A stretch of DNA of 64,000 bases, from positions 1-64,000 of the forward strand of contig JANFAH010000015.1 in assembly GCA_024663395.1 (NCBI GenBank). The letters run 5' to 3'. Shown here piece after piece: positions 45,700 through 58,432 of the stretch; within the stretch, counting starts at the first letter, position 1; every line of letters starts with the position of its first letter. Below the pieces are notes generated by a model. The model had not been told where the DNA came from. It did not search any database and saw only the letters and a list, made by a program, of their open reading frames with translations. A program made the translations under genes and the position numbers. The stretch is from Pisolithus tinctorius (taxonomy: Eukaryota > Basidiomycota > Agaricomycetes > Boletales > Pisolithaceae).

Positions 45700-46520
45700 C
45701 TATGATGCCACGCTCGGAGATCATCAGCGCCAAAGAACGGGGTGGCTATCAGTCCTAATGGCTTTGGATATGCACCCGGCATCAATCAACAGAAGCCCAT
45801 CGTACAAGTAAGTGGACATGTGGCCAGAGCAACTATACCGCCTACTGGCTGCTGGTATTTAATCTGATAGCAATCAGAGACGCCTAGCAGTGAGTACATG
45901 GTACCTAAAGTCTGCTTATCCGCCCGCGTGGGGTGGAAGTGATGTAACTTAGGTCCTCAATGACAACACCATACTGATCAACTAGCCAAGCTTAGTTTCT
46001 TGCAAGAGAGCCATGCTGCCTTGCGTGAACAAATACGAGGATCACAATATTGCGATCACCATCACCACTGGTAGGACTGGGCACCTTAAAACATCCCGCT
46101 GACCCTCATGTTTTGTTGTATCACTTGGCTGCAAAGAGTCATAGAGATCCGTGCGGACGAGGGTCCCAGACATTTTTCTGTGAAAAAGAAATGGGCTTGA
46201 AATTACGATCGCGAACTTACCTGCCCGCAAGAATTCCATTGTCAAAGCGCAGTGCAGGAGCAGGAGGGTTGAACAGTGCGACGCACGATCGACTTACAGG
46301 GCTTCCCAGTGCATCTGCTCAAGTAAGACATGTATAACTTCTTTTAGTGCGACTATCAACCATTAAGTACTCCCCTAAGACGATATCGTGTACAATAATT
46401 ATCATAGCGCATGCGTACAGACACTATTAATAAGTTCGACATATGTACACGAACATATTATTTGAACGCATCCTCGGCGACTAAGAGACTGAGTACTAAT
46501 AACCCCACTCTCCGAGGGCC
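45700..46520. other. Spacer between decayed and core genes
   Basis: About 800 bases with only short ORFs (46,050-46,337 plus is the longest) and no recognised motif. It marks the left border of the conserved gene block. Confidence 0.4.
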
Positions 46521-46526
46521 CGATCG

Positions 46527-48860
46527 CTATCGGACAGTATAGATTTGAACGACAGTCTCGCCACTAGGTGAAGACTCTCCCAATTGCTTGACCGAATAAT
46601 GAATTTCCACATCGAGCTCCCTGGAATTCTCCCCGTTCTTCTTGCAAGAGAAAGTCCCTGACACCACCGTACCTGCGCAACCATCGATCGTTGACTACCA
46701 TCAACACACAATCAGAAGAAAAATCACGCACCTTCCTCTGCAGCGATTGGTTCTCGCAACAGGAACACTGTCTGCTTCCAATGCGTAGGATGACTCAGCG
46801 GTCCCGTACTAAAACTTATTATCTTCCCCTTCTTATTCTCCTTAGCCTTCCACGCCGACGAACCCATGCTCGCGCGCCGTTTAGGGAGCGATTTACCCCC
46901 GACTGGCCATATCTCCGCCAACAATGGGTCCCCTTCTTTTACGATCGTCACAGGCACCAAGGGATCCAGTGGTAGTTGCTGTTGTTCGCTGCCGCCTCCG
47001 CCTCCGTCGTTATCGGTACCACGGTCCCCAGGGACAAAGAACGTGTCGAAGTAGAGAACGAAGGCACGGATCTTGGTGCGCTTTGAGGAGGTGCAGGTGA
47101 GTGAGAAGGGGGATTTGAAGTCGAGTTGGCGGGGTGCGATCGTGCGGAGGTGGAGGTCCTGCAGGAATTCATCACACATGTATGTTAAAGAGAGGGAGGA
47201 GGGAGACGGGCTGGTTACTTACCTTGATGATACATGGAGAGCTAACAACCGATTCTGGGGATACGATGTCGACAACGGCATTGTCGTACACCTCTTTCGC
47301 CATCTCCGAGAGGTCGAACCCTGAATCGATCAAAAGGTCAGCTTCAGCCTACCTATATCGCCAAAAACTGTACCATAGACATCGCTCCAGGATCCAACGC
47401 GGTCCTTGTACGTCTCGTTCCCCTCACAGAGAACAAGCATCATTCGGCATTGACTGGGCGCCATGGTTCCGCCGTTGGGAGACAAGAACCTATCGCGTGC
47501 GCGCAAGACGGAGTCGAGCATGGACTCATATAGAAGTGCGTATCCCATCCATTCGGAGATGATGATGTCGACGTGGGTGATGCCATCTGGTAAACTGATC
47601 TCTTCGACTTTTCCTCGTATGACGCTGGATACAAAAAATGAGCCTCCAGCAACAAAGTCAACTAGAAACGCACGTGATAACGTCGGAGAGTCCATTCGCC
47701 TGAACGATCTTCTCCGCCTTCTCGGCGATATCGCTAGCATCAACGGCATAGACGTGTTTCGCGCCGGATTTGGCGGCAAATAAGGAGAGGATACCAGTTC
47801 CGCACCCGACGTCGAGGACGATCGCGTTTTCGAACAGATGTGGATTCCTAAGGATGAAGGATGCGTACGAGGAGGTTCTAACTTTGTCGTTGATCATCAC
47901 GGCGTGAATGTCTATTCGCGAAGGTTGAGTGGCGTATTCCGTTATGGGAGGAATAGACGCAACCGTACCGATTTCGCCATAACTTTGGAAGTAATGCGAA
48001 TCGTCATCGCGAACGTCGTCGACTCTATCCTTGGTCAACGATGACGATGGTCCAGGTTCGCTGACGATCTCAGCAAACCTCGCCACATCAACTTTCTGGG
48101 AAACGATATTTCGGTAGTCTGCGAGATCCTTTTGTGCTTGGGAAAGTTTCTCCTCGAGGTGTCTGATGCGACGAACAGCGGTGGCGAGATCGGTTGGTTC
48201 GTTGGGTTGTTGTAGGTTTGCGGTGGGTGGGCTTTCGTCGTCAGACCAGTCGTCGTCCAAGTCCAGTTCTATGTATACGAGGGATGTTGGATACCCAAAG
48301 ATGCATGCGTTGAACGGACTCACGTAGTAAAGGGTCATCTTCGATGACGGGTAGAAGGTACTCGTCGGAGGTGAAAAACGGTTCTTTGCCTGTCAGACTG
48401 GACAGTTGGGAAGGGGCCGGTTTCTGCCAAGGATGTGAACATCAGCTCATCTGGCGTCTGCAGTATCCAAACGCACGTCTTTTCGAATGTAGTTGATCAA
48501 TCTTATTCGTTGATGCAAGTCCAAGTCTGAGTAATGATCAAGCACATAAGACATCCACCATCACCATCATAAGATCGAGAGACACGACCCACTCAATCGC
48601 GTGCATGTTTCTGCCAGGCTGAATCCATGGGTGGATTGATCGTGTCGCAGAGCCTCGTCGACAGATGGAAAATCTTTTTCTTCGTCGAACAAAGATCGAC
48701 AAGGACGGTTGAGTGCCTGGTCTGACACCCAATCGTCGAAATTGTTGTCTTCCTCAGGGTAATTGTTATCCTCTGAATCGCCCGACGATGACGACGATTG
48801 CAGGCTGGCGTTGTCGCTGTCGCCTTGAGTGTCCAGAGGAGTGGCGAATCGGATGCTCAT
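46527..48860 (-). CDS. Protein arginine N-methyltransferase 3 (PRMT3/Rmt3 type)
   Basis: Start ATG 48,860 ([13 protein letters not shown]), stop 46,527. The acidic N-terminus leads into a zinc-finger-like region: [20 protein letters not shown], then [13 protein letters not shown], and after an intron [15 protein letters not shown]. This region recruits ribosomal protein S2 (uS5) in known PRMT3. A coiled stretch ([20 protein letters not shown]) is followed by the catalytic domain: [44 protein letters not shown] (SAM site), [15 protein letters not shown] (double-E loop), the post-I AVDASD, PTHWKQT (THW loop) and a final [13 protein letters not shown] and VVQIYTVR. Only one of the first two zinc-binding Cys seems kept, as in some fungal relatives. 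A Gly-rich insert ([10 protein letters not shown]) lies in the barrel. It dimethylates arginines, mainly in the cytosol. Its 5' end is 66 bases from the stop of the neighbouring gene. Confidence 0.9.
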
Positions 48861-48925
48861 GAGGGATGGTGATGTGAAGAGTGGCAAGTCGATTCATTAC
48901 GGACGACCACAACTACAGAATACAG

Positions 48926-49917
48926 CTACATGAACTCTTCTTCGATGGCTTTACCAGTCAACCTGGGCGCATCCGGATCCTCCTCGACGTTGAACAAAGA
49001 ATCATACGATCTGGCAGATTTTTCTTCAGCTCGTTGCCTCGCCAGCTCCGCCTCTTCCTTTTTCTGAGGGAGAGTAGTGAGTATTAGGACAAATGGTTCG
49101 GATGTTAGTTACCCTCTGCGCAGCCTGTGCACGTTTCTCCGCATTCTCCTTTTTGACACGGTCGATGCGCTCTTGTTCGTGGTCGACCTGTTTCTCGACC
49201 TTGGTCTTGTTCAGACGGTTCACGATGGGGTTCTCTCGCTTCGCAATGTGTACTGGGAGAAGTAACTCAGTTTGATTGACGCAGGCATGGCAAACAAGCG
49301 CACTTCTCTTGACCTGAGGCACGTATGCATATGATAGATGATAAGCGAAGGACAGGAAAACCTACCCGTTTATCGTTGTGGAAAGCCACCTGTCCGACTG
49401 CCATGTCGCCTTGTTTCTTGGGACAAGGATTGAACCCGGCCGTTCCGTGCCAAATCCATCATATGGACCGTACCTTCAGGTTGTCAGCAGGGGTATATAT
49501 GACCGTGATATTGTCCTTCTTGTTCCCTGTATTACGAAGTTGGAGCAGGACGTGGTTGACAATCGCAACACTCCCCACCTTCGATAGAATTGGCTTTGAC
49601 CAGCTGAGCACAGTCGATGAGGACTGCCTGCGGGATGTCCTCCCAGGTCATTCCGTCTTGCATGCGGAGGTATACGTGTGCAGAGGAGAGCTTGTCGACG
49701 TGGAACCAGACGTCCTGTGGCCAGGCATATTTGATGAGGTCCTCGTCTGGTTGTGATCAGTGGGGGGTCGCTGTGAGTGCAACGAGTGATACTTTCTACT
49801 TTGTCCCTGCCCATGTAAATGGTTACTGGCGGGTTCGCCGCTGTGAACTGTCCGTTAGACGTGCGTGCCAAGTACGCATTTTATGGGCTGACCTGTCGAG
49901 GAGAAGAACAGGACCAT
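48926..49917 (-). CDS. CCDC25/Jlp2-like protein (NFACT-R domain)
   Basis: Start ATG 49,917 (MVLFFSST), first intron at about 49,842-49,890, then [104 protein letters not shown], a charged coiled coil ([19 protein letters not shown]) and a C-terminus ending in [13 protein letters not shown] and KAIEEEFM, stop 48,926-48,928. Order, length and the [15 protein letters not shown] block match eukaryotic CCDC25 (yeast Jlp2), an NFACT-R-domain protein related to the RNA-binding part of Rqc2/NEMF. In humans it is described as a DNA sensor on the cell surface; the fungal role is unclear. It lies between PRMT3 (same strand) and RBM25 (divergent). Confidence 0.9.
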
Positions 49918-50219
49918 TGTTATCAAAGGGTGAGTGGAGTCGAGTGTCAAAGATATACAGCAGTACAACACCACAATGAATTTACATGTACAGTATGGTC
50001 TATGGAATTACAGCTGGCGGATATGATCGAAACACTAGAAGACAGTGGGGAACACAAGTTTTTGTAACAACGGAGTCCATCCCACCGGCATGGACTCTAT
50101 TATCACAAAAACGACTGGTCATTTGGGTATGCCTCCAAGTTGGCAACTACTACGGTTTTGTGGCCCTTTTGGTAGTGCCAGCCGTGGGAACCTTCTCTTG
50201 CACGACGACGACGACGAGG
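49918..50219. promoter_or_regulatory. Divergent intergenic region CCDC25-like / RBM25-like
   Basis: About 300 bases separate the two divergent start codons and probably hold both promoters. A GACGACGACGACGACGAG triplet run lies just before the RBM25-like ATG at 50,220. If the RBM25-like gene starts earlier (for example at 50,127), this run is an exon or intron part. No TATA box or named factor site could be assigned with confidence. Confidence 0.4.
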
Positions 50220-52521
50220 ATGCAGCCAGCACCCAACAGCAGACTCGGACTGGGAATGCGACCACCACTACCCTCCTACGGGCAGGGGCCGTCCATCTCG
50301 GCACTGGCTCAGCAGCAACAGCAGCAACAAATGCTACACCAGCCATTCCACATCATGGCGCCACCAACTCAGAAACAGACAACCTTGTTCGTAGGGTCGA
50401 TATCAGGGGGTATATCAGACGACGTTCTCAACAGACTGCTCGGGGTGCGTGGATTAACGACGACGATGACGACGCCCGCTGACCTGCAGTGTGTGTGACC
50501 AGGCATGTGGTCCAATGAAGGCGTTCAAACGTCTCATCACTCCAGCCAACAAACCACAGGGCTTCGGATTCGTCGAATACGAAGACCCAGACTCGGCAAT
50601 AAGGTGCATCAATCTGCTCAATGGCGTCGAATTGCCAGCGCTCGAAGACGGCTGCGCGAGCAAAAAACTACTGGTGCGTCCTCGTCAATCCTTCTCTTAG
50701 CCCATTTCAAGCCTACGCCTCCCATGACGATTCACAGATCAAAGCCGACGAAAAGACTAAACTTTTCATGGACGCTTACTCTGCACAGAAAATGAAAACA
50801 GACGTGGGTCGTATCCCGTTCGTGCCCCTGTGCCGATGCTAAATGGTTTCAGGTTGACGAGGCAAAAGTGCAAGAGGCCCTCCAAAAAATCACCTCCCTC
50901 GTCGAAGATATCAACCGCAGCTCACAAGACGCCGCGAATCGTGGTCTGATCGACAAAGAGCGCTACGTCATCCCGCCCCACCTCCATGACCTCCAGGAGG
51001 CAGACCTACCAGAGGGTCAGCGCGGCCTCGTCATCTCCGAGATTGCCCAATTCAGAGAACGTGCCGCAAAGAGGGAACGCGAGAAAGTCAGGGAAGTCAG
51101 AGAGAGCATACCGCATATACTCTCTTCGACCGCTACGACACCGAGCGGACCCAAGATGAGGGAATGGGGCAAGCCACAGCAACAACAGGCATCCACATCC
51201 CCCGGCGGAAAGAGTCAGCAGCTACAAGGAAAGGGTTCTCAGGCTTATAGTAAACCGGTCGGCTTCGTAAAGGCTGAAGATGCAGGGGCTGCTACTGGCT
51301 CGTTGAGCACTGGGCTTAAGACGGATGAGGAACTCGAAAAGGAGCGGAGGGAAGCCAGGAGACGAGATGAGGAACTCTCCTTTAAAGACGTGAGTCCTCA
51401 GATAGACTCGTCGTGCTTTGACGGACGCCAACTTTTGTTCAGCGAGAGCGTCGATATGAACCTCGAGAGCGAGCTCGTATTGCAGCTCTCGAACGGACAA
51501 TTGCACGACAGAACGCCATCAAGGAAGCTGAAGAACGTGATCGGGTAGAAATGCAAGCACGACTAGACGTCTGGGACGACGACGAGAGTGACGAGCTGTA
51601 CTATGTAGACAGGTACGCCATTCGTTTGCACTATCACATATTGTTTATTTATATACATGATGTGCACCTCAGAGCCCGATGGCGACAAACCCGGTCACGT
51701 CGACTAGTCGCAGAGGAAGCTGCAGACGGCGAATCCCGTGCGTACGAAGAGCGCGAAGCAGAGAACCTCCGTATCGAATCCGAGAAGTTCCTCGCCCGCC
51801 AAATGGAAGATATGCAAGCGCTGGCAGAGGAACAGCGCAAAGCGGGGATGTTGCTTGATGACGGTGCACCGGTCAAACTCAACGTCTCATTGCTTGGTCC
51901 TGCACCTGTCAACAAACTGGAGCCGCATGCTCAGAAGGAAGTCGTCAAGGGGGCAGCAGCCGTGTTTGGGCAGGAAGAGGAGGAAGAGGAAGGGGGGATT
52001 AAGAAGCGGAAGGTGCCGTTGGTCAAGCTCGACTTCAGTGCTGCGGAAGGCGAGAAGGCCAAGGAGCGCTTGGAGACGATCAAACAGTCCGTTCCGCACG
52101 ATAAGGAGACGCTATTCAAGGCCAAAGTCAGATGGGACGGTCTTACCGACGTACGTGTTTCGTGTCGTATCGCTTTGTTTTATAATGCTTATATTGCTTT
52201 TTTTCAGATGATGATCGACAGGAAGTTTGAGCCAATCATCAAGCACCGGATGGTTAAGTATCTGGGTGAACTCGAAGATGACGACCTAATCATGTTTGTG
52301 GTCGAACATCTCAAGGATCACAAGGGTCCTCAGAAGCTCGTCGAGGGTCTCGAACCTGTACGCATGTATTCACGCCTCAATCTTTGCTTCATCTTATAGT
52401 TTCATCGCAGGTCTTGGAAGAAGAAGCACAGGAATTCGCAATCAATATCTGGAGGCAAGTCATCTTTGAGAGCATGGCTTATGGCGAAGGACTTCAAACC
52501 GAGCGCATGACGGTCGATTAA
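50220..52521 (+). CDS. RBM25-like splicing factor (RRM and PWI domains)
   Basis: From ATG 50,220 (MQPAPNSRLGLGMRPPLPS) through a Gln run (ALAQQQQQQQML, 50,310-50,335), then an RRM with TLFVGSISGGISDDVLNRLL (RNP2) and, after the intron at about 50,440-50,500, KAFKRL and KPQGFGFVEYEDPDSA (RNP1). Next are DEKTKLFMDAYSAQK, helical EALQKITSLVEDINRSS, a long charged Arg/Glu region (FRERAAKREREKVREVRES; EELEKERREARRRDEELS), an acidic run, and a C-terminal PWI domain (MMIDRKFEPIIKHRMVKYL, DDDLIMFVVEHLKDHKGPQK, EEAQEFAINIWRQVIFES), stop TAA 52,519-52,521. RBM25 joins U1 snRNP-associated splice-site choice in the nucleus. The N-terminus is uncertain because an earlier ATG may be used with an intron. 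Confidence 0.9.
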
Positions 52522-52524
52522 GCG

Positions 52525-53525
52525 GATGAGGATGGGAGGACGACGTTGGTTCTTTGCGCCGACGGTACCTGCAGGGCCAGGTGCGTTGTAGCATTGGCAT
52601 GATGTCTGCTAAAAGACTGCGCGTGATCTCGAAGACTTGTGGTCCAAATGCATGCTGTAGGAATGGAGAGTGGGTGGTGGAACGAGGGATGTGACGGTTG
52701 ATATGATGATGGCAGTGATAATGAATCCATGCGAATTCAGATTCAGGTATTCGTAAGTACGCCCTTGACTAATTTTATCTCGAATGATATACTTCTCTCT
52801 TCTTTCTCTGCATGCAAAACGCGGAAAAAAAACATTATCCGTTGTTATGGTGAATGAGGAGAAAATGAATTTTTTGAGCTGTGGTTAACTACGTGTTAAG
52901 TGTTCATCGTTTTTCTTTTCTTTCCCCCCTGTAACCGCTTGAACATATTGACCGTAGCTCCTTGACCCGAGCACGAATTCGGCCGTGCCTGCACCCCGAG
53001 GGCGCAAGTACATAATAGAAAAGCATCGCCGGGCAGGGTTTCCAAATATTTTGGCCACTGATATGGGTGGGATCTGGAGTGCGCCGCCATGTTGAGTTCC
53101 ACCGCCGTTTTTGGAAGTTGCGCCTATCAGAATGTCTTTGATCATCTACATCACGCTATAGCTCGTCCTCATCATCCAGTGTACTGTGCTTTGGAAGGAT
53201 CGTCGATGTGCGTTCTTGTAGTAGTCCCATGGTTGTATTGGTACCAAGGTAAGTTCCGCTCACTAGTCATTGTGGTCATACATCATGAGTGAGCACGCTC
53301 GATCGCATGGTATGCTTCGCGTTAATGTGAATAGTATGGGAGATAACTCTCTCGAGCTTTTCTTGTCGTGTAGTGCGGGCTTTTTTCGAAGGATCGCCGA
53401 GCGCTTATGTGGTAGTCTCGTGATCATGTCGGCGAGAGGTGAGTACCCCTCAGCGTCAATTGTTGTCGAGCATAAATGGAGTTCCTCCGGTGAAAGTGAT
53501 GTGTAGGGTTTTGGCCCGACGGTTG
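52525..53525. other. Spacer downstream of the RBM25-like gene
   Basis: One kilobase with frequent CG dinucleotides and only short ORFs on both strands (for example 53,263-53,580 minus, 105 codons). None shows a known motif. The change to CpG-poor sequence happens at about 53,530. Confidence 0.35.
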
Positions 53526-53529
53526 ACAG

Positions 53530-56500
53530 TATGTTCTCAAGTGATATTTGTTCATATGACAGATCCAATCTGTTTCTCATTTATCTTTGATGTATTACTT
53601 ATCCTGTTCATCTGTGTAGACACTTTGTATCTGTCCACTATGTATAAAGAGACTTGTACAATGCAGGGTCCCTGAACTTCCATTCCATGCCAGGTAATCA
53701 CTTCTCATGCACCTACTGAACCCTGAGACAAATGAATGATATCATCACCAAAAATATCCTGGACTGCTGATTTTCTAGCTGTGGTGAATGCTGAGGATTG
53801 CTGCTCAGTGGGAACTGTGTTAAGAAAATCCCTCCACATTTGAGTACATGCTTTTATACTCTATGGAGGGCAGCAGGCAAGTACAGTAACTAGAATTGGA
53901 ACTGACATATGGAGACTTGTAAAATTTCAAGTGAAAACTTCCTAGACAATGAATGAAGGATGGGCAGAGAACATATGGAGGGTAACATAGCAGCAACCAG
54001 AAAGGAAATGGTCTAGGTGCCAAACCATGAGGTGTGCACACTGCAGAGTACCTGACTGCATGGTGTCAAGGTAATGGTTACATGACCTCTTCTAGGCCAG
54101 TCCACATGGTCTGATAGTAGGCTAGTATCAAGTCTGCCAATAGGTAGAGTGGAGAAGGCTGATAATGGGTAGAGACTGAGTGGAGTTGGTGTAGAGTGAG
54201 TGAATGGCTAGGCAGAGTAGTATGTGGAGTGACTAGGGACCTAGGATGATGCATGGTCATGACAGAGGGGCTGTGGGGTCAGTCTAGGGGGTATGAGGGT
54301 GGTTCAGAGTCATGGATATGACAGATTATCATTATCTGCAATGATCATTTTAGCTGTATTGGCATCCCTTGAAAATTTTGACTCAGATCCAGAGGGTATG
54401 ATGAGAGTGCTGGGAATGATAGCCATATGAGGTTGACAAAGTAGGTGAATGAAATCATGCATGGCTTGTCAATGATTGTATGAGGGATGATGGATGAGGC
54501 ATCAATTATTCTAGCACAACCCAACAGCAGTAAGAGATTGCTGCCAAGGTGGGTATTGGGGGGATGCTACTATAGCCTGTATCAAGATGGATTGTCTGGT
54601 AGCTAAGATAGCCTGCCCTTATGTACATATTTATCCACCCACTGTGAATCATCAAGTATGGGAGTGCTTTGAAGGAAGTGAGGAAAGTGTAGAAATTACC
54701 ATTCAAGAGAGCACAAGGAATTCATCATTTTCTAAATGACCAGTTTAAGGGCTGACGGGATTTCATAAATCATAGGGGTTGAAATGCTGGCCATATGCAC
54801 TCACATAGACGGTTCTCCAAAATGATTTGCAGAAGAGTCTTGCACAGATCATTCAAGTTGGCTCCACACTGCTGAACAGCAGTGTTGACTGCCTTGTGGA
54901 TGGTGGCTTCAATACCAGAACTCTTGTACTCCTTGACAGCCAGAGGGATAACATCTTTCTGGTTGGGGGCTTGTCCATTTTGCAATACAAAGTAGCAATA
55001 CTCAAAAATGAGCAGGCAGTCTGAAGTAATGAGTTTGGCTCAAGTGGATGATGACTGCTACATACAAACACCTGCTGAGCTATTGAGCAAGCAGTCACTT
55101 CTTGTGATGGTGCAGTGGTCTTGCCTTCAGTTCTAATGTCTGCCTATGGTTGCATATGTGTAATTGTGACAGTAGTAATCCCACCACAAAGTGGGACTTA
55201 CTACCTGATGTTGCAAGACCAAAGAAGGCATGGCAACCATCCATATCACTATAGCTGGAAGGTAAATGCAATGGGCAAGCCACTCACATCCTTGTGAATC
55301 ATGACTGAGATGATAGCAAGGACAGCAAGTCAGCAGGGATTCAGTTAGCATGCCATGGAATTGCTTACAAGCTGGTATTACACCAGGAAGCAATGAGTGA
55401 TTAAGTCCACCCAGCAGATAGTGATCCTCTGACATCACTCACTTCCTATCATACCACCAGGGACAGCATAAGTGGACAACTTAACATATACCCCACTAAT
55501 CTTGGCATGATATCACTCACAAGCTGTCATGGCACAAATAAGGATAGTGCAAGTGGGACCAGTCAGCAGACATCCAAACAAACCCACCATGAAATGACTC
55601 ACATGCTGTCATGGCACAAACAAGCACAGTGCAAATGGGGCCAGTCAGCAAAGATCTAATCAAACCTGCTATAAAATTACTCACACACTGTTATGGCACA
55701 AACAAGCACAGTGAAAGCAGGGACAGTCAGGAGACATCCAACCAAACCTGCAATGAGGTGACTCACATCCTTTTGTGGCACAAAAGAAGCACATTGCAAG
55801 TGGGGCCTGTAAGCAGATATCCAAACAAACCCATCATGAAATCACTCACACCCTGTCATGGCACAAACAAGCACAGTGCAAGTGGGGCCAGTCAGCAGCC
55901 ATCCAAACAAACCTGCAATGAAATCACTTACACGCTATCATGGTGCAAACAAGCACAGTGCAAGTGGGGCCAGTCAGCAGACATCCAACCAAGCCTGCCT
56001 TGAAATCACTCACAGGCTGCCATTGCACACACAAGCACAGTGCAAGTGGGGCTAGTCAGCAGACATCTAACTAAACCTGCCATCAAATTACTCACACCCT
56101 GTCATGGCACAAACAAGCACATGAAAGTGGGCCAGTTAGCAGACATCCAACCAAACCTGCCATCAAATCACTCACAGTCTGTCATGATGCAAACAAGCAC
56201 AGTGCAAGTACATAAGGCCAGTCAGCAGACATCCAAGCAAACCTACAATGAAATCACTAACAGGCTGCCATGGCACAAACAGGCACAGTGCAAATGTGGC
56301 AAGTCAGCAAACATCCAAACAAACCTGCCATCAAATCACTCACAGTCTGCCATGGCACAAACAAGCACAGTGAAAGTGAGGCCAGTCAGCAAACATCCAA
56401 CCAGACCCATGATGCAATGACTCACAGGCTGTCATGGCACAAACAAGCACAGTGCAAGTGGGGCCAGTCAGGAGACATCCTACCAAACCTACCATGAAAT

Positions 56501-58430
56501 TGCTCACATGCTGTCATGGCACATGAGCACAGTGAAAGTGGGACCATTCAGCAGACATCCAACCAAACCTGCCATGAAATCACCCACACACTGTGATGGC
56601 ACAAACAAGCACAGTGCAAGTGGAGCCAGTCAGCAGACATCCAACCAAAACTGCCATGAAATCACTCACATACTGTCATGCACAAACAAGCACAAAGCAA
56701 GTGAGGCCATTCAGCAGATGTCCAACCAAACCTGCTATGAAACCACTCACATACTGCCATGGCACAAACAAGCACAGTGAAAGTGGGCTTGGTCAGCATA
56801 CATTCAATGAAACCTGCCATGAAATTGCTCACAGGCTGTCATGACATAAATAAGCACAGTGCAAGTGGGATCAGTCAGCAGACATCCAACCAAATCTGCT
56901 GCAAAATTACTCACAGTCTGTTATGGTACAAACAAGTACAGTGCAATTGGGGCCAGTCAGCAAACATCCAACCAAACCTGCAATGTAATCACTCACATAC
57001 TGTCATGGCATAAACAAGCACAGTGCATGTGGGGCCATTCAGCAGGCATCCAACCAAACCTGCCATGAAATTGCTCACATACTGTCATGGTACAAACACA
57101 CACAGTGGAAGTGGGACTAGTCAGTGGATATCTAACCAAACTTGCCAGCAAACCACTCACATGCTGTCAAGGCACAAACAAGCACAGTCAAAGTGGTGCC
57201 AGTAAGCAGACATCCAACCACACATTCCATGAAATCACTCACAGTCTGTCATAGCACAATAAGCACAGTGCAAGTAAGGCCAGTCAACATCCATCCAACC
57301 AAACCCACTATGAAATCACTGACAGGCTGCCATGGCACAGACAAGCACAGTGCAAATAGGGCCAGTCAACAAAGACCAGTTGAACCCGCCATGAAATCAC
57401 TCACAAGCTGTCATGGCACAAACAAGCAAATGCAGTCTGTCAGCAGGCATCCAAACAACCTTGCTGTGAAATCACTCACACCCTGTCATGGCACAAACAA
57501 GCACAGTGCAAGTGGGGCCAGTCAGCAGACATCCAACCAAATCTGCCATGATATCACTCACAAACTGTCATGGCACAAACAAACACAGTGCAAGTGGGGC
57601 CCATCAGCAAACATCCAACCAAACTTGCCATGAAACCACTCACATCCTGTCATGGCACAAACAAGCACAGTGTAAGTGGGGTCAGTCAGCAGATATCCAA
57701 CCAAACCTGCCACCAAATCACTCACATACTGTTATTCACAACCAAGCACAGAGCAAGTAAGGCCAGTCAGTGAAGATCAAACCAAACCTGCCACAAAACA
57801 CTCACAACCTGTCACACCACAACAATGCATCCCATAAATCCAATCTGTCAGTTAGTATCCTGCTGAACCTGCCATGTCACCACTCACAAACTGTCATACC
57901 ACACCCAGATATAACACAACACCAGTCAGTAGACATCCACCTTCATCTGAAACCAAGTCACTGACTTTCTGTAACACATGATATGCACAGTACATGTCAG
58001 TTCACAATATGTAGACAACCATGTCATGGAATCCCATACTTCCTGTTATGCCACCAACAAGCAGAATCCAAATGATGTCAGCCAACCTTCAGCCAACCTT
58101 CCATGAAATTACCCACAACCTGTTATGTCAGAAAAACATAAGGCATGTGCACCACTGGTCAGTAGCAATATACCTACCCCATTTATAATGTCACTCACAA
58201 GCTTTTATGCCAAAGATATGTGCACAACATGTGAGGACATGCACTGCATTCAGCAACCACTGTGGCACTATGATCAGACACTCACATCATGCTTAGGAAA
58301 CCAACTGAGCATAGAAGATTCAAAAGCTTCTATGTCATATCTTTTCCCTTCCTTGATTACTGTTCTGATTTTTCCTTCCACCACCCTTCAGAATATCAAT
58401 ATCAGAATTTGTGATGAGCTCACACTGCCA
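53530..58430. other. CpG-depleted block including the minisatellite
   Basis: From about 53,530 to the GTPase gene, CG dinucleotides are almost absent (isolated cases only, e.g. near 54,757 and 54,806), while TG and CA are plentiful. Apart from the minisatellite, 53.7-55.4 kb and 58.0-58.4 kb show no recognised gene. Short frames such as 54,770-54,985 (minus) might be decayed C-terminal exons of the GTPase gene, but I could not link them. Confidence 0.55.
55504..57770. repeat. 82-base minisatellite, about 27 copies
   Basis: The unit ATGGCACAAACAAGCACAGT, GCAAGTGGGGCCAGTCAGCA, GACATCCAACCAAACCTGCC, ATGAAATCACTCACATGCTGTC repeats with a spacing of 82-83 bases (e.g. 55,611, 55,693, 55,775, 55,858, 55,940, 56,022). 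Copies differ by scattered substitutions and small indels, and decayed copies extend to about 58,130. Because 82 is 3n+1, each strand shows the same three peptide phases in turn, which creates many overlapping ORFs that I do not regard as genes. It lies downstream (3' side) of the GTPase gene. Confidence 0.9.
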
Positions 58431-58432
58431 GC

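Noticed and set aside
47463..47783. Plus-strand ORFs over the PRMT3 region
   Set aside because: They are shadows of the minus-strand catalytic exons.
55611..57633. Several ORFs of 60-163 codons on the plus strand as protein genes
   Set aside because: They are the same unit read in rotating phases; there are no splice sites or other domains, and the frames depend on the repeat length.
55504..57770. CRISPR array
   Set aside because: The repeated unit is 82 bases without unique spacers; it is a plain tandem repeat in a eukaryotic context.
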